Assembly (NCBI RefSeq): GCF_025772985.1 | Contig: NZ_JAKMTB010000006.1 | Span: 22,288-86,287, forward strand | DNA: 64,000 nucleotides | Direction of reading: 5' to 3' | Source: Campylobacter sp. CNRCH_2014_0184h | GTDB lineage: Bacteria > Campylobacterota > Campylobacteria > Campylobacterales > Campylobacteraceae | In this document: one piece after another, positions 27,760-38,329 of the stretch | Layout: each line of letters opens with the position of its first letter | How positions within the stretch are numbered: the first letter of the stretch is position 1 | Made by a program: the position numbers and the translations under genes | The notes under the pieces: generated by a model | Database searches by the model: none | The model's input: the letters and a program-made list of their open reading frames with translations, nothing else | Told to the model about the DNA's origin: nothing

Positions 27760-29839
27760 AGAATTTCTTTCTTCTAACCTCTGCTACAATATCAGCTGAC
27801 ATAGAATCAACTTCATTAGCTACAGAATTAGTCGCATGAGCAATTTGTGAGTTTTCTTTAGTTAAACCATCAATTACTGAAACAGATTGATTAATTTGTG
27901 AAATTCCTAAAGCTTGCTCCTTAATACTCTCACCCATTTCATTAATAGATTGAACTAAGATATTAGTATTAGCTTCAATCTCACCTAAAGACTTTTGAGT
28001 TCTTTCGGCTAGATTTCTAACTTCATCAGCAACAACAGCAAAGCCACGTCCATGTTCACCAGCACGTGCAGCTTCAATAGCTGCATTTAATGCAAGTAGG
28101 TTAATTTGATCTGCAATATCTCTAATAACATCGGTTACATCTTTAATATCACTACTTTGCTTAATAACCTCTTCAGTTCTTGCTGCTACTGCATTCATAG
28201 AAGCACTCATCTCTTCAACTGCAGCGGCACTTTCTTGTAAAGAATCGGCTTGTTTTTGCGCACCATCATTAAGTTTTAAAACACTCTCTTTTAAAGCATC
28301 AGCTTTAGTTTGAAGCATTTCACCTTGACTTAGTGAAGCTTGAAGCATTTTTCTAATCTCTGCACCTACTGCATTAAGTGATTTTTCTATCTCACCTTCT
28401 GCATTTTCAAGCTTATCGGAAAAATCAAGATTTTTAAAACTTGCAAAAACTCTTTCTATTTCATTTAAATCCCTACCTATTTTTAATTCCATATCCTCAA
28501 GCATTTTGTTTAACACTTCTTTTAATTCTACAAGTTTTGGATTTACAGGATTTGCCTCTATTCTTTGAGTGAAATATCCTTTTTCTATTTCACAAGAAAC
28601 TTCTAAAATATTTTGCACAGTAATGTCATCTTTTTCTAAGCAAGTTTGAATATACTGAACATTATCATTAATCACACCAGCCATTTTGCCTATTTCATCA
28701 TTATATCTAGGTTTTAAAACTTCTACTGTTGCAACCTCATGATTTAGGTATCTAAAAAATTTCATTAAATGACTTTGAAGTCTTTGTACTCTAACAGAAA
28801 CAATTCTTTTTACAGAAACACTGATTGCAATCACGATAAAAATAACCGCTATAACAGAACTTACCAAGATGATATTTCTAAGATCTACGATTGGTGCATA
28901 CACAGATTCATTAGGCACAACAGCCAACATAGCCCAATGAATTCCAGTATTTGGCCACACTTCAAACACCCTTATAGCTCCATGATATTCACTGCCATCA
29001 TCTGCTATATAATCAATAGCTCCTGCATGGATAGTTTTTTGAGCTTCTATCACATGAGCTGCATTTTTATTAACATCCGTAATTTTCTTAGTAACAAAAT
29101 CTGCATTTGGATGTGTAGCTATGACACCGTTGCTTGCTATTAAAATCCTTCTTGCTCCTTGATAAATTGATCTTGATGGATCATTTAAAAAATCTGCAAT
29201 AGGTTTAAGATCATAAAGCATACCAACAACACCTATTGCCTTGCCTTCTTTATTTACAATAGGTGCAGCTACATTAAGTCCTAAAAATTTATTACCTTGG
29301 ATGTTATACCATCTTGGTTCACCAAAATAAAGCTTATCACCACCCATTAAATTTTTAATAGCTTGTGTTGAAGCTATTTCTTCACTCGCTGCTATAGTTT
29401 GCATACCGCCAGCATTGTTTGCGTCATTATCTTTCATCAAAACCATAAATTCATTATTATTTGTAAAGTATTTTGTATCAACACCTAAATTTTTATATAC
29501 AGAACCATCTTGCAAATAATAATAACCATAAGATACATCATGGTTTGCATCAATAGCTTCCCCTAGAATATTTTCTATCCTTTTTGGGTTTATAGCACCT
29601 TCTGAAATAAGATTGTTTAATGTTCTTTGAGTACCAATAGCACTTACAAATAAAGACTTGATACTTGCTTCAGCTTGATTTCCATAGCGATGTACAGAAG
29701 CTGTAAGTGTATTTTCTATCTGCGTGTTTAAAATAGCAGTAGATCTGTTAATAATAAGCAAAGACAAAGCACTCAAAATTAAAATAACAGTAATAATTGC
29801 CACGAAGACAATTTTTGCACCAAGACTCCAATTTCGCAT
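27758..29839 (-). CDS. methyl-accepting chemotaxis protein (dCACHE-type)
   Basis: A 693-residue chemoreceptor. Seen: a short cytoplasmic start, TM1 (about 10-28), a periplasmic region about 30-315 with CACHE-type features ([19 protein letters not shown]), TM2 (about 318-340), then a HAMP-like segment and the signalling hairpin with its highly conserved tip ([20 protein letters not shown], about 588-607). It belongs to the Tlp group A architecture of Campylobacter. The ligand is unknown. A G10 tract lies 148 bp upstream (see 29987-29996), suggesting phase-variable expression. Confidence 0.93.
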   Translation of the reverse strand: MRNWSLGAKIVFVAIITVILILSALSLLIINRSTAILNTQIENTLTASVHRYGNQAEASIKSLFVSAIGTQRTLNNLISEGAINPKRIENILGEAIDANHDVSYGYYYLQDGSVYKNLGVDTKYFTNNNEFMVLMKDNDANNAGGMQTIAASEEIASTQAIKNLMGGDKLYFGEPRWYNIQGNKFLGLNVAAPIVNKEGKAIGVVGMLYDLKPIADFLNDPSRSIYQGARRILIASNGVIATHPNADFVTKKITDVNKNAAHVIEAQKTIHAGAIDYIADDGSEYHGAIRVFEVWPNTGIHWAMLAVVPNESVYAPIVDLRNIILVSSVIAVIFIVIAISVSVKRIVSVRVQRLQSHLMKFFRYLNHEVATVEVLKPRYNDEIGKMAGVINDNVQYIQTCLEKDDITVQNILEVSCEIEKGYFTQRIEANPVNPKLVELKEVLNKMLEDMELKIGRDLNEIERVFASFKNLDFSDKLENAEGEIEKSLNAVGAEIRKMLQASLSQGEMLQTKADALKESVLKLNDGAQKQADSLQESAAAVEEMSASMNAVAARTEEVIKQSSDIKDVTDVIRDIADQINLLALNAAIEAARAGEHGRGFAVVADEVRNLAERTQKSLGEIEANTNILVQSINEMGESIKEQALGISQINQSVSVIDGLTKENSQIAHATNSVANEVDSMSADIVAEVRRKKF

Positions 29840-29940
29840 TTTCTCTCCTTAGATATTAAGTGGTAAAATATTCTTGTTATTATAAATAATTTTTATTAAA
29901 AAAATATAAAAAATTATTTTATTTTTATTTATTTTATAAG

Positions 29941-29947
29941 AATTATA
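29941..29947 (-). promoter_or_regulatory. -10 element of the chemoreceptor promoter
   Basis: Minus-strand TATAATT, about 100 bp upstream of the start at 29839, in very AT-rich DNA as usual for Campylobacter sigma70 promoters, which lack a fixed -35. The G10 tract begins 40 bp further upstream. Confidence 0.5.
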
Positions 29948-29986
29948 ATTACTTTTATTTTTTATCGCTTAAAATACTATAAAATA

Positions 29987-29996
29987 GGGGGGGGGG
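29987..29996. repeat. G10 homopolymer, probable phase-variable tract
   Basis: Ten consecutive G on the plus strand (C on the transcript strand) in a region that is otherwise almost free of G and C. Tracts of 8 or more G/C are hypermutable in Campylobacter. It is intergenic, between the ends of pbpC and the chemoreceptor promoter, roughly at -50 relative to the predicted start site. Confidence 0.85.
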
Positions 29997-30033
29997 TAAT
30001 GGATTTTTAGTTAGTATTTTTTACTATTTATAT

Positions 30034-32238
30034 TTAAAATATATTAAAAGTTACAAAATCACTTTGTCCATTTTCGCTAATAATATTAAGAGTATATTTA
30101 CCTTTTTTTAAATTTAAGGCCAAAGATTCTTCCTTACCTTCGAAAATTAGCTCTTGATTTAAATACCAAAAAAGCTTTTCTTTTCTAGGATTTGTAAGCT
30201 TTATTAATAATTTTTGTGAACCTTTTAAATCTTTTGGTAAAATGATATTAAGATTATTTAATGGATAAATAATTTTTAAATTTTGATTATAATTTTGCAA
30301 ATTTTGCCTTTCTTTTGCAAAAAACGCTTGTGCATTAGAAGGTAAATTTAATATAATCTTTTTCTTTGCATGGATGAAATTTTCATCTAAAGAATCAACT
30401 TCTTTGTTTTTATACATAAAAACTTCTTTTAAAAATGGCGAAGTCCTTAAAACATTTGCACTTTGTGGGTAAAGTACCTCTTTAAAATCAAATTTATAAT
30501 CATATCTATACCCTGTTTGATTTTCTATCTTTATAGTAACCAAATCACTAGATTTTTCAAATTCTAAATTAACTCCCTCAAGTAAAGCTAAAAGCTCAAA
30601 AAACAATTCTCCTGCTATACTCACACCATATAAATTTGCATTTGCTTCGCCATTAAAATTTCCAACCCATACTCCTAAAGTGTATTTTGGAGAAGTTCCT
30701 ATAGCCCAGGCATCTTTTCTACCATAACTTGTACCTGTTTTCCAAGAGATGATAGTATTAAAATCATATTGTCTTAAACCTGCTCTATCTAAATCCTTTA
30801 AGGTTTGTAAGGTTAAAAAGCTTGCTCCATCACTAATAAGTTTTTTATCTTTTTTAGTAAATGTATTTTCTTCATACAAAAGCTCTTTAAAATTTCCATA
30901 ATTTCCAAGCCCTAGATAAATTTTTACCATATCTTCTAAACTCAATTCTTTTGTACCTAAAATCAAAGAAAGTCCGTATTTTTTAAAATTTTCATCTTCA
31001 AAATCTAAAATATCTTTGAGTTTATAAAAAAACTTCTCATACCCATATTCTGCAAGCAAGCTTACAAAAGGGATATTAAGTGATTTTTGCAAAGATTCTT
31101 TTGCGCTAATAAGGCCATGATATTTTTTATTTGCATTTTGCGGAGCAAAATTAGAAAAATATGTAGGCACATCAAGCATTAAAGATTCAGGCACTATAAA
31201 CCCCTCATCTATAGCAAAAGCAAAAAGCAAAGGTTTTAAGGTTGAACCCACACTACGCTTTGCAATAACCCCATCAACTTGACCAAAACTTGCAAAATCA
31301 TAAAAATCATTAGATCCTACATAAGCTAAAACTTTATTTGTTTTGGTATCTGCTAATAATATGGCTAAATTTTTTATACCCTTTTGCTCTAATTTATAAG
31401 AATATTCCTTAGCTTTTTCTTCAAATTTGATTTGAATTTTTTTATCTATACTAGAAACAATTTTTTCTTTATCAGTTAAAAGTCTACGCGCTAAATGTGG
31501 AGCCAAGTTTTTCCTTGTTTTAAAACTAGGAAGTTTTTCAGCCTTTGCAAGAGTTAAAATATCTTTAGAAAAATATCCCTTTTCAAAAAGCCTATCAAGC
31601 AAAACATTGCGTTTTTTTAAAAGCTTATCTTTGTTTTTTTCAAGATTAATCAAACCTGGATTATTAGGAAGCACAGAAAGCAAGGCTGCTTCACTCCAAG
31701 TAAGATCTTTTAAATCTTTTTCAAAATAAAACAAACCCGCACTTGCAACACCTACTAAATTTCCTCCATAAGGGGCATTGTTTAAATAAAGCTTTAGAAT
31801 TTCATCTTTTTCATAAGCACTTTCTAAAGCAAAAGCTTTGATGATTTCGTTAAATTTATTAAAATATGTACGTTTATTTTGCTCTAGAAGTTTGATTGTT
31901 TGCATAGAAATTGTACTTGCACCACTTCTTTTACTTGAAAAAAGATTATTTTTAAAAGCTCTTATAAGTGCTAAAAAATCTACTCCATAATGAGAATAAA
32001 AATTTTTATCTTCATATAAAATAACTGCACTTTTTAATTTTTGTGGTATAAAATCACTCTCTAAGTGCCATTGTTCATTAGCATCTAAAAATACACTAAG
32101 AATTTCTTTGTTTTTATCAAGTAAAACCTTGCTATAAGTGCCTTTAAATAAATCCTTGCTATCAAAACTAAAATAAACTAAGCCTATGTAAAAACATAGG
32201 CTTAAAAAGCATATTGCAAGGCTTATTTTGATTTTCAC
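30034..32238 (-). CDS. pbpC: penicillin-binding protein 1C
   Basis: A bifunctional peptidoglycan synthase, 734 residues. Seen: an N-terminal membrane anchor (5-25), a glycosyltransferase (GT51) domain with catalytic Glu76 (YEDKNF), a transpeptidase with Ser332/Lys335 (STLK), SLN at 386-388 and KTGT at 500-503, and a C-terminal BiPBP_C-like domain. It has a GTG start that overlaps the stop of the A2M gene (GTGA). PBP1C and bacterial alpha-2-macroglobulin are a known conserved pair (yfhM-pbpC in E. coli), thought to repair the wall and trap proteases after damage. Confidence 0.93.
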   Translation of the reverse strand: MKIKISLAICFLSLCFYIGLVYFSFDSKDLFKGTYSKVLLDKNKEILSVFLDANEQWHLESDFIPQKLKSAVILYEDKNFYSHYGVDFLALIRAFKNNLFSSKRSGASTISMQTIKLLEQNKRTYFNKFNEIIKAFALESAYEKDEILKLYLNNAPYGGNLVGVASAGLFYFEKDLKDLTWSEAALLSVLPNNPGLINLEKNKDKLLKKRNVLLDRLFEKGYFSKDILTLAKAEKLPSFKTRKNLAPHLARRLLTDKEKIVSSIDKKIQIKFEEKAKEYSYKLEQKGIKNLAILLADTKTNKVLAYVGSNDFYDFASFGQVDGVIAKRSVGSTLKPLLFAFAIDEGFIVPESLMLDVPTYFSNFAPQNANKKYHGLISAKESLQKSLNIPFVSLLAEYGYEKFFYKLKDILDFEDENFKKYGLSLILGTKELSLEDMVKIYLGLGNYGNFKELLYEENTFTKKDKKLISDGASFLTLQTLKDLDRAGLRQYDFNTIISWKTGTSYGRKDAWAIGTSPKYTLGVWVGNFNGEANANLYGVSIAGELFFELLALLEGVNLEFEKSSDLVTIKIENQTGYRYDYKFDFKEVLYPQSANVLRTSPFLKEVFMYKNKEVDSLDENFIHAKKKIILNLPSNAQAFFAKERQNLQNYNQNLKIIYPLNNLNIILPKDLKGSQKLLIKLTNPRKEKLFWYLNQELIFEGKEESLALNLKKGKYTLNIISENGQSDFVTFNIF

Positions 32239-35200
32239 TGCACTACTTTGACTCTTTTACTCTCACTTAAAGCTTTATAAGCATTATCATACATTGCTTC
32301 AGCATAAGCTCCACTCAAAGTATAAACACCCGGAGTAACAGCACTTAATTTCACAAAAAATTCTCTTGATTCATCAGAATACAAAGGAAAGAAATACATG
32401 ATTTTATCATCTCTTATATCGACAAAATCATAATAAGAATTTTTCACAAAATCAGGAGTTTCATCATCTAAAAGATCATGCACTATCTCCCATCCACTTG
32501 GTAAAATTTGAGTTAAAACTATATTAGAAGCGCCTGGATAATTTTTATTTGATATTTTTAATTTCATATAAAAAATTTGAGAACTTTTTATAGCACTTTC
32601 ATCTATTTCATTTCCATTTTCATCATAAAAACTTCTTTCTATATACATACGCTGCGCAAAAGGCTCGGCAATACCTTTTTTAATACCCTCTACTCCAAAA
32701 TGTACATAAGTATCTTCTTTAGCTTCTATCAAAGCGCTGCCTTGATTAAACTCAAATTTAGAAAAACTCGTATTGAGCTTTTTATCCTCACCATTAATTT
32801 TTACTCTTGCATTGATAGTTTTAGAGTTTTCATCACTAAAACTATTTGCCAAAGCATATAAAGCATAACCTGTGCTTTGAGTACTAAGCCAAGCTTGGCT
32901 TTCTAAAGTTTTTTTAATATCATCTAATAATTCATCATTATCTTTACCATAGATTATTTTATACGCATTTGCAATAATAGCTTCATCTCTTAGAAAAGAT
33001 CCATAGGTGTGAGTATAATTAGCTTTTTCATCAGGCTTTGTGCTTAAATTTTTAGCTATATTTAAAGCTACCTCATCAAAACCTGCTAATTTATAAGCTG
33101 CACTAAGTTGCCAAAGACTTACATTATTTAGGCTTTGCAAATAAGTACTATCTTCATAAATGGCATTCATTATGCTTAAATTTGGCTCTTTAGCTAAAGC
33201 TAAAAGATATAAAGAATTTATTCTAATTTCTTTATTTATTTGAGTTTTTAAAACATAACGTTTTTGATAATCAAGCCATGCTTTAAACATTCCCTCACTC
33301 ACATAATAGCCTCTTTCTTTAGCCAAAATCATAAACATACCCGCATAATTACTTCCCCAAGCATCAGAATCTTTAAGTCCTTGCCAATAAGCAAAGCCAC
33401 CATTAGCAGTTTGGAAATTTGCGTATTTACTTAACAATGCATTGATATTGTTAATATTTTTTTGCTCATTTGCTCCTTGATCAAGTTTTTGTAAAAAAAG
33501 TTGTGGTAAAACTGCTGAAGTGCTTTGCTCTATACATCCATAAGGATAATTTTGCAAGTATTTTAATCTATGATTTATATTTAAAATAGGCTTAGAACTC
33601 ACACTTAAAAACGCCACTGGATTAATATAATCTTGTGTGATTTTAAACTCCATAGAGGTATTTGCAGGAATTTTAAAAGATTTACCCTCATAAGTAATGG
33701 TATTTAGCGCTTTTATGTCAATTTGAGTATTTTGAGTATAGGTGTAATCTTTTGCATTTAAACTTAACTCTATTTCTTCTACTCCAAGCTTGTTTGAATT
33801 TACTTTTGCATTAACATAAATATCTTTGCTTTTTTCATTACCAAAGTCAATTAAAATTTCATCGTTTTCAAAATTTATGAGTGAATTTTTTGTTTTTAGT
33901 TTAAGTTTTGCATTTTTTACATCATCATCTACTTTAAATACTTGCACCAAAAGCTTAAACTCATCATCAAGCCTTAAAGCCCTTGGCAAAGTTTCAAGCA
34001 TTACAGCAGGTGCGCTAACTTGGATATCTTTAGAAGCACTACCAAAACCTGCTAAGTTGTTTGCCACTACCATAACTCTAACCGAACCTAAGTATGATGG
34101 CATATTAAATTTTAATTTTGCATAACCATTTTCATCACTTTGTACTGGCTCTTGAAACAATACAACAGGTTTAAAGCGTCTTGCTTTTTCATCATTTTTG
34201 CTTTTATTTGCTCTACTTTCTAAGAAAACATCACCGCCCGTAGTTAATACCTTAGAAGCATTAGAAATATTTTTAGCAATGATTTTATCATAGGTATCAT
34301 ATATGCTCATATTAAAGCGAATTTTTTGATAAAAATATTCCCAAATATCTGGGGTTTTAAAAGCATTCACATCAAGCAAGCCCTCATCTACAATAGCTAC
34401 AGTATAAGTATAACTTTGCTTGTTTTTACTTTGAATTTCTACTTCAAAATCTTGTTTTGGCATGATTTTATCCGGTACTTTTAAATCAAGCTCGATTTTA
34501 CTTTGCTCATCTACTACATTTAAAGGCACCACACCAAAAAGTCTTAAGGCTCTATCGTTAGTGTATTGATCATAATCTTGAAGTAAAATCACGCTCACAT
34601 AAACATTTGGCATATATTCTTTAAGAATAGGAATTTCAACCTTTGTAATATCTTCATGCGTATCTATCACAAAGCGTTTTAAAACCTTTGCATTATCATT
34701 TAAAGTAACAATGGCTTTTGCACCCTTAACACTTTCAAATTCTATAAAAGCTATTTCATTTGGCTTGTATTCTTTTTTATCACTTTTTATTTTTAAAGAA
34801 CTCACTATATCAGCATTACTTGGCGCACCAAAACTACTAATATAAAAAAACTCTCCTGTGCTTGTTTTACTTTGTACATCTTCAAGCTCTATGAACATTT
34901 CACCATGATATTCTTTTGGATCAAATTCTATTTTAACCGGTTTATCCTTACTTAAAATACTTCCTTGAGTAATGATTTGTGTGTTTTTATCTTTTTTGAG
35001 TGATTTTAAAAAATCATCATAATTATCATAATCCCACCACCAAGAATAATCATTTGCATAAATAGTATATTTAATCTCCCTATTTGCTATCAAATTCTCA
35101 TCTAAATCACTCACAATGGCTTCAAAATTGATAATAGAACCCGAGCTTAAATAGTGATTTTTTAAACGCTTAATACCTACAAAATACTCATGCAATATTA

Positions 35201-37520
35201 CTTGTGAATTTACAAGCGCTTCAACCGATCTTGAGCCTTTTTCAAAAACCCTAGCCCTTATGCTAGCTTCTAAATTATATGGGGTATTTTTTAAAAAGTC
35301 ATTTAAAGTAAATTCTTGCTTTGTAAAGCCATTTTCATCTAACATACCTTTTAAATTATCTTGATATTTTTGTACTAAAACACTAGGATTTGAAAAAATG
35401 TATTCTGGGTATTTTGAATTTTTATATTCTTTTTTACTTACAAATAAATCAGCTTGATATTGCAAATTACTTGCTGGTGCTCCAAAAAGATATTTTGAAC
35501 TAATATTAAAATCTAATTTTTCATTTTCTTTTATACTTTTTGGAGCTTGCATGGATACTTTTATACGATTTGGCACTATATTTTGTACTAAAATTTCTTT
35601 ATCAAAAACCATATTTGCAAATTCAACCCTAGCTAAATACACTCCACTTAAAGCTTGTTGATCAAGTGAAATCTTTTTATAAAAAGCTCCATTACTCAAA
35701 GGTTCAAGCTTGATTTTATCTAAAAGCTTTTTATTACGTGGATCAAAAAAACTTAAAAATATAGGATGATTAACAACTCCTTTATCATTTCTTGCAACCA
35801 TAGTTAAATGGATATCATCACCTGATCTATAAACCCCTCTTTCTGTGTAAATAAATACTTTATTTTGAGAAGTTAAATCAAAACCATCTACATCAAAACC
35901 ATCATATAATAAAGGTGAACTCAAGCGCAAGATAGAAGCTTGTTTATCTTTTGAAGCAATGATAAATAAAGCTTTTGATTCATCAATACCATCAAAAACA
36001 GCCAAACCATTATCATCACTCATTTTAGAAGCTAAAACTTGGTTGCTTTTGCTAATAACATCAACCTTAACCCCACCTAAAGCCTTTTGCGTGGTAAAAT
36101 CTCTCACATCTACAAAAAGCTTTTTATTTAAATTTTGAGCAATCAAAGCTATATCTGAAAAAATTAAGTTCTTACTTACTTTTGCTTTTTGGTTAAAAAA
36201 TCTATATTTTTTCCAACTCTCCATTCCCTCATCAAAAACATAATCAACATCTTCTTCTTTAAAATAAAGCTTGACTATAAACACACCGCTTAAATCTTTT
36301 AAACCATCTAATACTATTTCATTTTCTTGCCACTGATTTTTGGTATTTTTTATATCAAAATCTTTTTTTAACACTATTTCACTAGTATAATCACTCTCTA
36401 AAAAAATATCACTATCATAATCGCTTAAATTTTTAGCACCTTGAAGATTTTTATATCTTAAATATTCACTTAAGTTATTTGAAAATACTTGATAAACTTC
36501 CAAACGAACCTTTTTAATATTCATACTCTTAAAAGCTATTTTTTTACTCGCCTTGCTAGATAAAAACACTCCTTGATTTGTAAAACTTATAGCAGGCTCA
36601 TAGTCTTTTAAACTTACTTGAGTTTTATAATTTTCTTTTGTACTAATTCCATCAGCACTTTTAATCCCTTGAGCAAGTTGAATTTCATAAGTTTTATTTG
36701 GAGAAAAATCACCTGTAAGTTTGATTTTATTTCCAAAAGCTAATGCTTTAAAATCTACTTCTGGGGTAATAAAAATCAATTCTTTTAAATTTTGATCTTG
36801 CGAAATATTTTGAGAAAAAAGCAATTCTATGTTTTTATTAACTATATTTGCATTTTGAAAAACAAATTCGCTCTTTGCAAGCAAAATATACTCTAAATCT
36901 ATATTTTTCTCTAAACCTAAAATTTCTTTATCAAAAACTACTTTTACATTGGTATTAGTATTTTTGATACTTAGTGCTTTAGAATATATACTTGCTATAT
37001 CACCTTGGATAATGATTTTATCTATTTGAATTTCTTTTTCTTGTGCAGTAATTTTAATAGCTTTTAACAATTCATCTTTATTAAGAATATAAAAACTTTG
37101 AATATTTAAAAGCAATACACTCTCATCATTTGAAATATTTTGAAAATATCCTTTAATATCTAGTTTTTCAAAAGGAGTTTGGACTTTTAATTGCACTTTT
37201 TCATTTGCTAAAATATCATTTAAGTTTATAAAAATATCATATGCTTGATTTGCTTTTAAAGCTGTAAAAATATTTAATCTTGTGGGTGTTTCAAGCTCAT
37301 ATTTTACTTTTGTCTTTTGATTATTAACAATAATTTCTCTTTCTTTTATAACGCCTATTTCTTGATTAATAATATTAGTATTAAACTCTATAAAAATACT
37401 TTGCGTGTTTTCATTAAAACCATAAGCTCTTATAGCAGAGCTTTTATCTTCATTTTTAGAACAAGCAAACAATAAACTTGCAAGCAAAAATGCAAAAAAA
37501 CAATGTAAAAACCCTCTCAT
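32235..37520 (-). CDS. bacterial alpha-2-macroglobulin, thioester lipoprotein
   Basis: 1761 residues, the largest gene here. Seen: a lipoprotein signal with lipobox LLFAC (Cys20); MG-type beta domains over most of the length; and an intact thioester GCIEQ (Cys1329) in PYGCIEQSTSA, followed by the helical thioester domain with WQGLKDSDAWGSNYAGMF. Known role: a periplasmic, inner-membrane-anchored trap that covalently captures proteases, working with PBP1C. Coupled to pbpC by a 4-bp overlap. Divergent from the small secreted protein gene at 37621. Confidence 0.93.
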   Translation of the reverse strand: MRGFLHCFFAFLLASLLFACSKNEDKSSAIRAYGFNENTQSIFIEFNTNIINQEIGVIKEREIIVNNQKTKVKYELETPTRLNIFTALKANQAYDIFINLNDILANEKVQLKVQTPFEKLDIKGYFQNISNDESVLLLNIQSFYILNKDELLKAIKITAQEKEIQIDKIIIQGDIASIYSKALSIKNTNTNVKVVFDKEILGLEKNIDLEYILLAKSEFVFQNANIVNKNIELLFSQNISQDQNLKELIFITPEVDFKALAFGNKIKLTGDFSPNKTYEIQLAQGIKSADGISTKENYKTQVSLKDYEPAISFTNQGVFLSSKASKKIAFKSMNIKKVRLEVYQVFSNNLSEYLRYKNLQGAKNLSDYDSDIFLESDYTSEIVLKKDFDIKNTKNQWQENEIVLDGLKDLSGVFIVKLYFKEEDVDYVFDEGMESWKKYRFFNQKAKVSKNLIFSDIALIAQNLNKKLFVDVRDFTTQKALGGVKVDVISKSNQVLASKMSDDNGLAVFDGIDESKALFIIASKDKQASILRLSSPLLYDGFDVDGFDLTSQNKVFIYTERGVYRSGDDIHLTMVARNDKGVVNHPIFLSFFDPRNKKLLDKIKLEPLSNGAFYKKISLDQQALSGVYLARVEFANMVFDKEILVQNIVPNRIKVSMQAPKSIKENEKLDFNISSKYLFGAPASNLQYQADLFVSKKEYKNSKYPEYIFSNPSVLVQKYQDNLKGMLDENGFTKQEFTLNDFLKNTPYNLEASIRARVFEKGSRSVEALVNSQVILHEYFVGIKRLKNHYLSSGSIINFEAIVSDLDENLIANREIKYTIYANDYSWWWDYDNYDDFLKSLKKDKNTQIITQGSILSKDKPVKIEFDPKEYHGEMFIELEDVQSKTSTGEFFYISSFGAPSNADIVSSLKIKSDKKEYKPNEIAFIEFESVKGAKAIVTLNDNAKVLKRFVIDTHEDITKVEIPILKEYMPNVYVSVILLQDYDQYTNDRALRLFGVVPLNVVDEQSKIELDLKVPDKIMPKQDFEVEIQSKNKQSYTYTVAIVDEGLLDVNAFKTPDIWEYFYQKIRFNMSIYDTYDKIIAKNISNASKVLTTGGDVFLESRANKSKNDEKARRFKPVVLFQEPVQSDENGYAKLKFNMPSYLGSVRVMVVANNLAGFGSASKDIQVSAPAVMLETLPRALRLDDEFKLLVQVFKVDDDVKNAKLKLKTKNSLINFENDEILIDFGNEKSKDIYVNAKVNSNKLGVEEIELSLNAKDYTYTQNTQIDIKALNTITYEGKSFKIPANTSMEFKITQDYINPVAFLSVSSKPILNINHRLKYLQNYPYGCIEQSTSAVLPQLFLQKLDQGANEQKNINNINALLSKYANFQTANGGFAYWQGLKDSDAWGSNYAGMFMILAKERGYYVSEGMFKAWLDYQKRYVLKTQINKEIRINSLYLLALAKEPNLSIMNAIYEDSTYLQSLNNVSLWQLSAAYKLAGFDEVALNIAKNLSTKPDEKANYTHTYGSFLRDEAIIANAYKIIYGKDNDELLDDIKKTLESQAWLSTQSTGYALYALANSFSDENSKTINARVKINGEDKKLNTSFSKFEFNQGSALIEAKEDTYVHFGVEGIKKGIAEPFAQRMYIERSFYDENGNEIDESAIKSSQIFYMKLKISNKNYPGASNIVLTQILPSGWEIVHDLLDDETPDFVKNSYYDFVDIRDDKIMYFFPLYSDESREFFVKLSAVTPGVYTLSGAYAEAMYDNAYKALSESKRVKVVQ

Positions 37521-37620
37521 AAATACCTCATTTTAGTAAATTTTTTAAATTATATCTAAATTCACTCTTGCTTCACTCAAAAAATTATATAATTCTTGCA
37601 TAAAAAATAAAGGAGAAAAA

Positions 37621-37983
37621 ATGAAAAAGAAAATCGCTACATTATTAACAGTTTTAGGTCTTTCAAGTCTTGCTTATGCAGATGGAATTTATGGAGTGAT
37701 AGTAGATGTAAATGATGGTGCAAAAACTATTTTAATTGACACCACTTACGGTCAAAAAATGAATGTAAAAATTCTACCAAATACTGAAATTGATATGGAT
37801 GATTGTGGTATTTTTGGTATGGATAAATACGGCACTTTTAGAGATTTAAAAGTAGGAACTTTTATAGAAGCTGAAGTTTTCCATGGCTATGCTCAAACAA
37901 CACCAAATCCACAAACACCAAATCAAGTTCAAAATATAACTGCTAAAGAAATCAAAATCGAATGCAAAAAAAGAGCTTATTAA
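37621..37983 (+). CDS. small secreted protein, first of two paralogues
   Basis: 120 residues with a clear Sec signal peptide (MKKKIATLLTVLGLSSLAYA). The mature part is predicted beta-rich and resembles OB-like DUF5666-type domains: YGVIVDVNDGAKTILIDT, then NTEIDMDDCGIFG and ITAKEIKIECKKRAY. Two cysteines (CGIFG and IEC) are shared with the next gene and may form a disulfide. Strong RBS (AAAGGAG). Function unknown; periplasmic. A hairpin follows (37986-38013). Confidence 0.85.
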   Translation: MKKKIATLLTVLGLSSLAYADGIYGVIVDVNDGAKTILIDTTYGQKMNVKILPNTEIDMDDCGIFGMDKYGTFRDLKVGTFIEAEVFHGYAQTTPNPQTPNQVQNITAKEIKIECKKRAY

Positions 37984-37985
37984 GC

Positions 37986-38013
37986 AAAATAACTCCTAAA
38001 AAGGAGTTATTTT
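37986..38013 (+). promoter_or_regulatory. 12-bp hairpin that holds the RBS of the next gene (terminator or RBS lock)
   Basis: Perfect stem 37986-37997 with 38002-38013 (AAAATAACTCCT / AGGAGTTATTTT) and an A4 loop. The AGGAG of the 38015 gene is fully paired and the ATG is one base beyond the stem. It looks like an intrinsic terminator, but with only T4 inside the stem it could equally gate translation or partial read-through. Confidence 0.7.
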
Positions 38014-38014
38014 A

Positions 38015-38329
38015 ATGCGTTTTTTTCTTATACTAGTTTGCATTAGCACTTTTGCATTTGCTTATAAAGTTCAAGGCATCTTAAAAAATACCACCGCTCA
38101 CACAATAAGCATTCAAACAAGTTTTGATAATAATTTAATCATCACAATTTTACCCCAAACACGTATTGATGTTTATGGTTGTGGAATTTTTGGAAGCAAT
38201 AAAAAACAAGCTAATGTACAAGATTTAAAAAAAGGAAGCCTTGTTAAAATTAAAGGCAGTAAAAATGGAAGTATTATCATCGCTGAAAAAATTATAGTTG
38301 AATGCGATGATCAAAGACGAGCTTATTAA
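38015..38329 (+). CDS. small secreted protein, second paralogue
   Basis: 104 residues with a signal peptide (about 1-16, ending AFA). Paralogous to the preceding protein: shared pattern of I-pT-x-I-D-(V/M)-x-x-CGIFG, a K-K-G-or-V-G segment, then A-E/K-I-x-I/V-E-C and the C-terminal RAY. The RBS lies inside the hairpin at 37986-38013. Its end overlaps by 4 bp with the convergent mscS stop. Unknown periplasmic function. Confidence 0.8.
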   Translation: MRFFLILVCISTFAFAYKVQGILKNTTAHTISIQTSFDNNLIITILPQTRIDVYGCGIFGSNKKQANVQDLKKGSLVKIKGSKNGSIIIAEKIIVECDDQRRAY

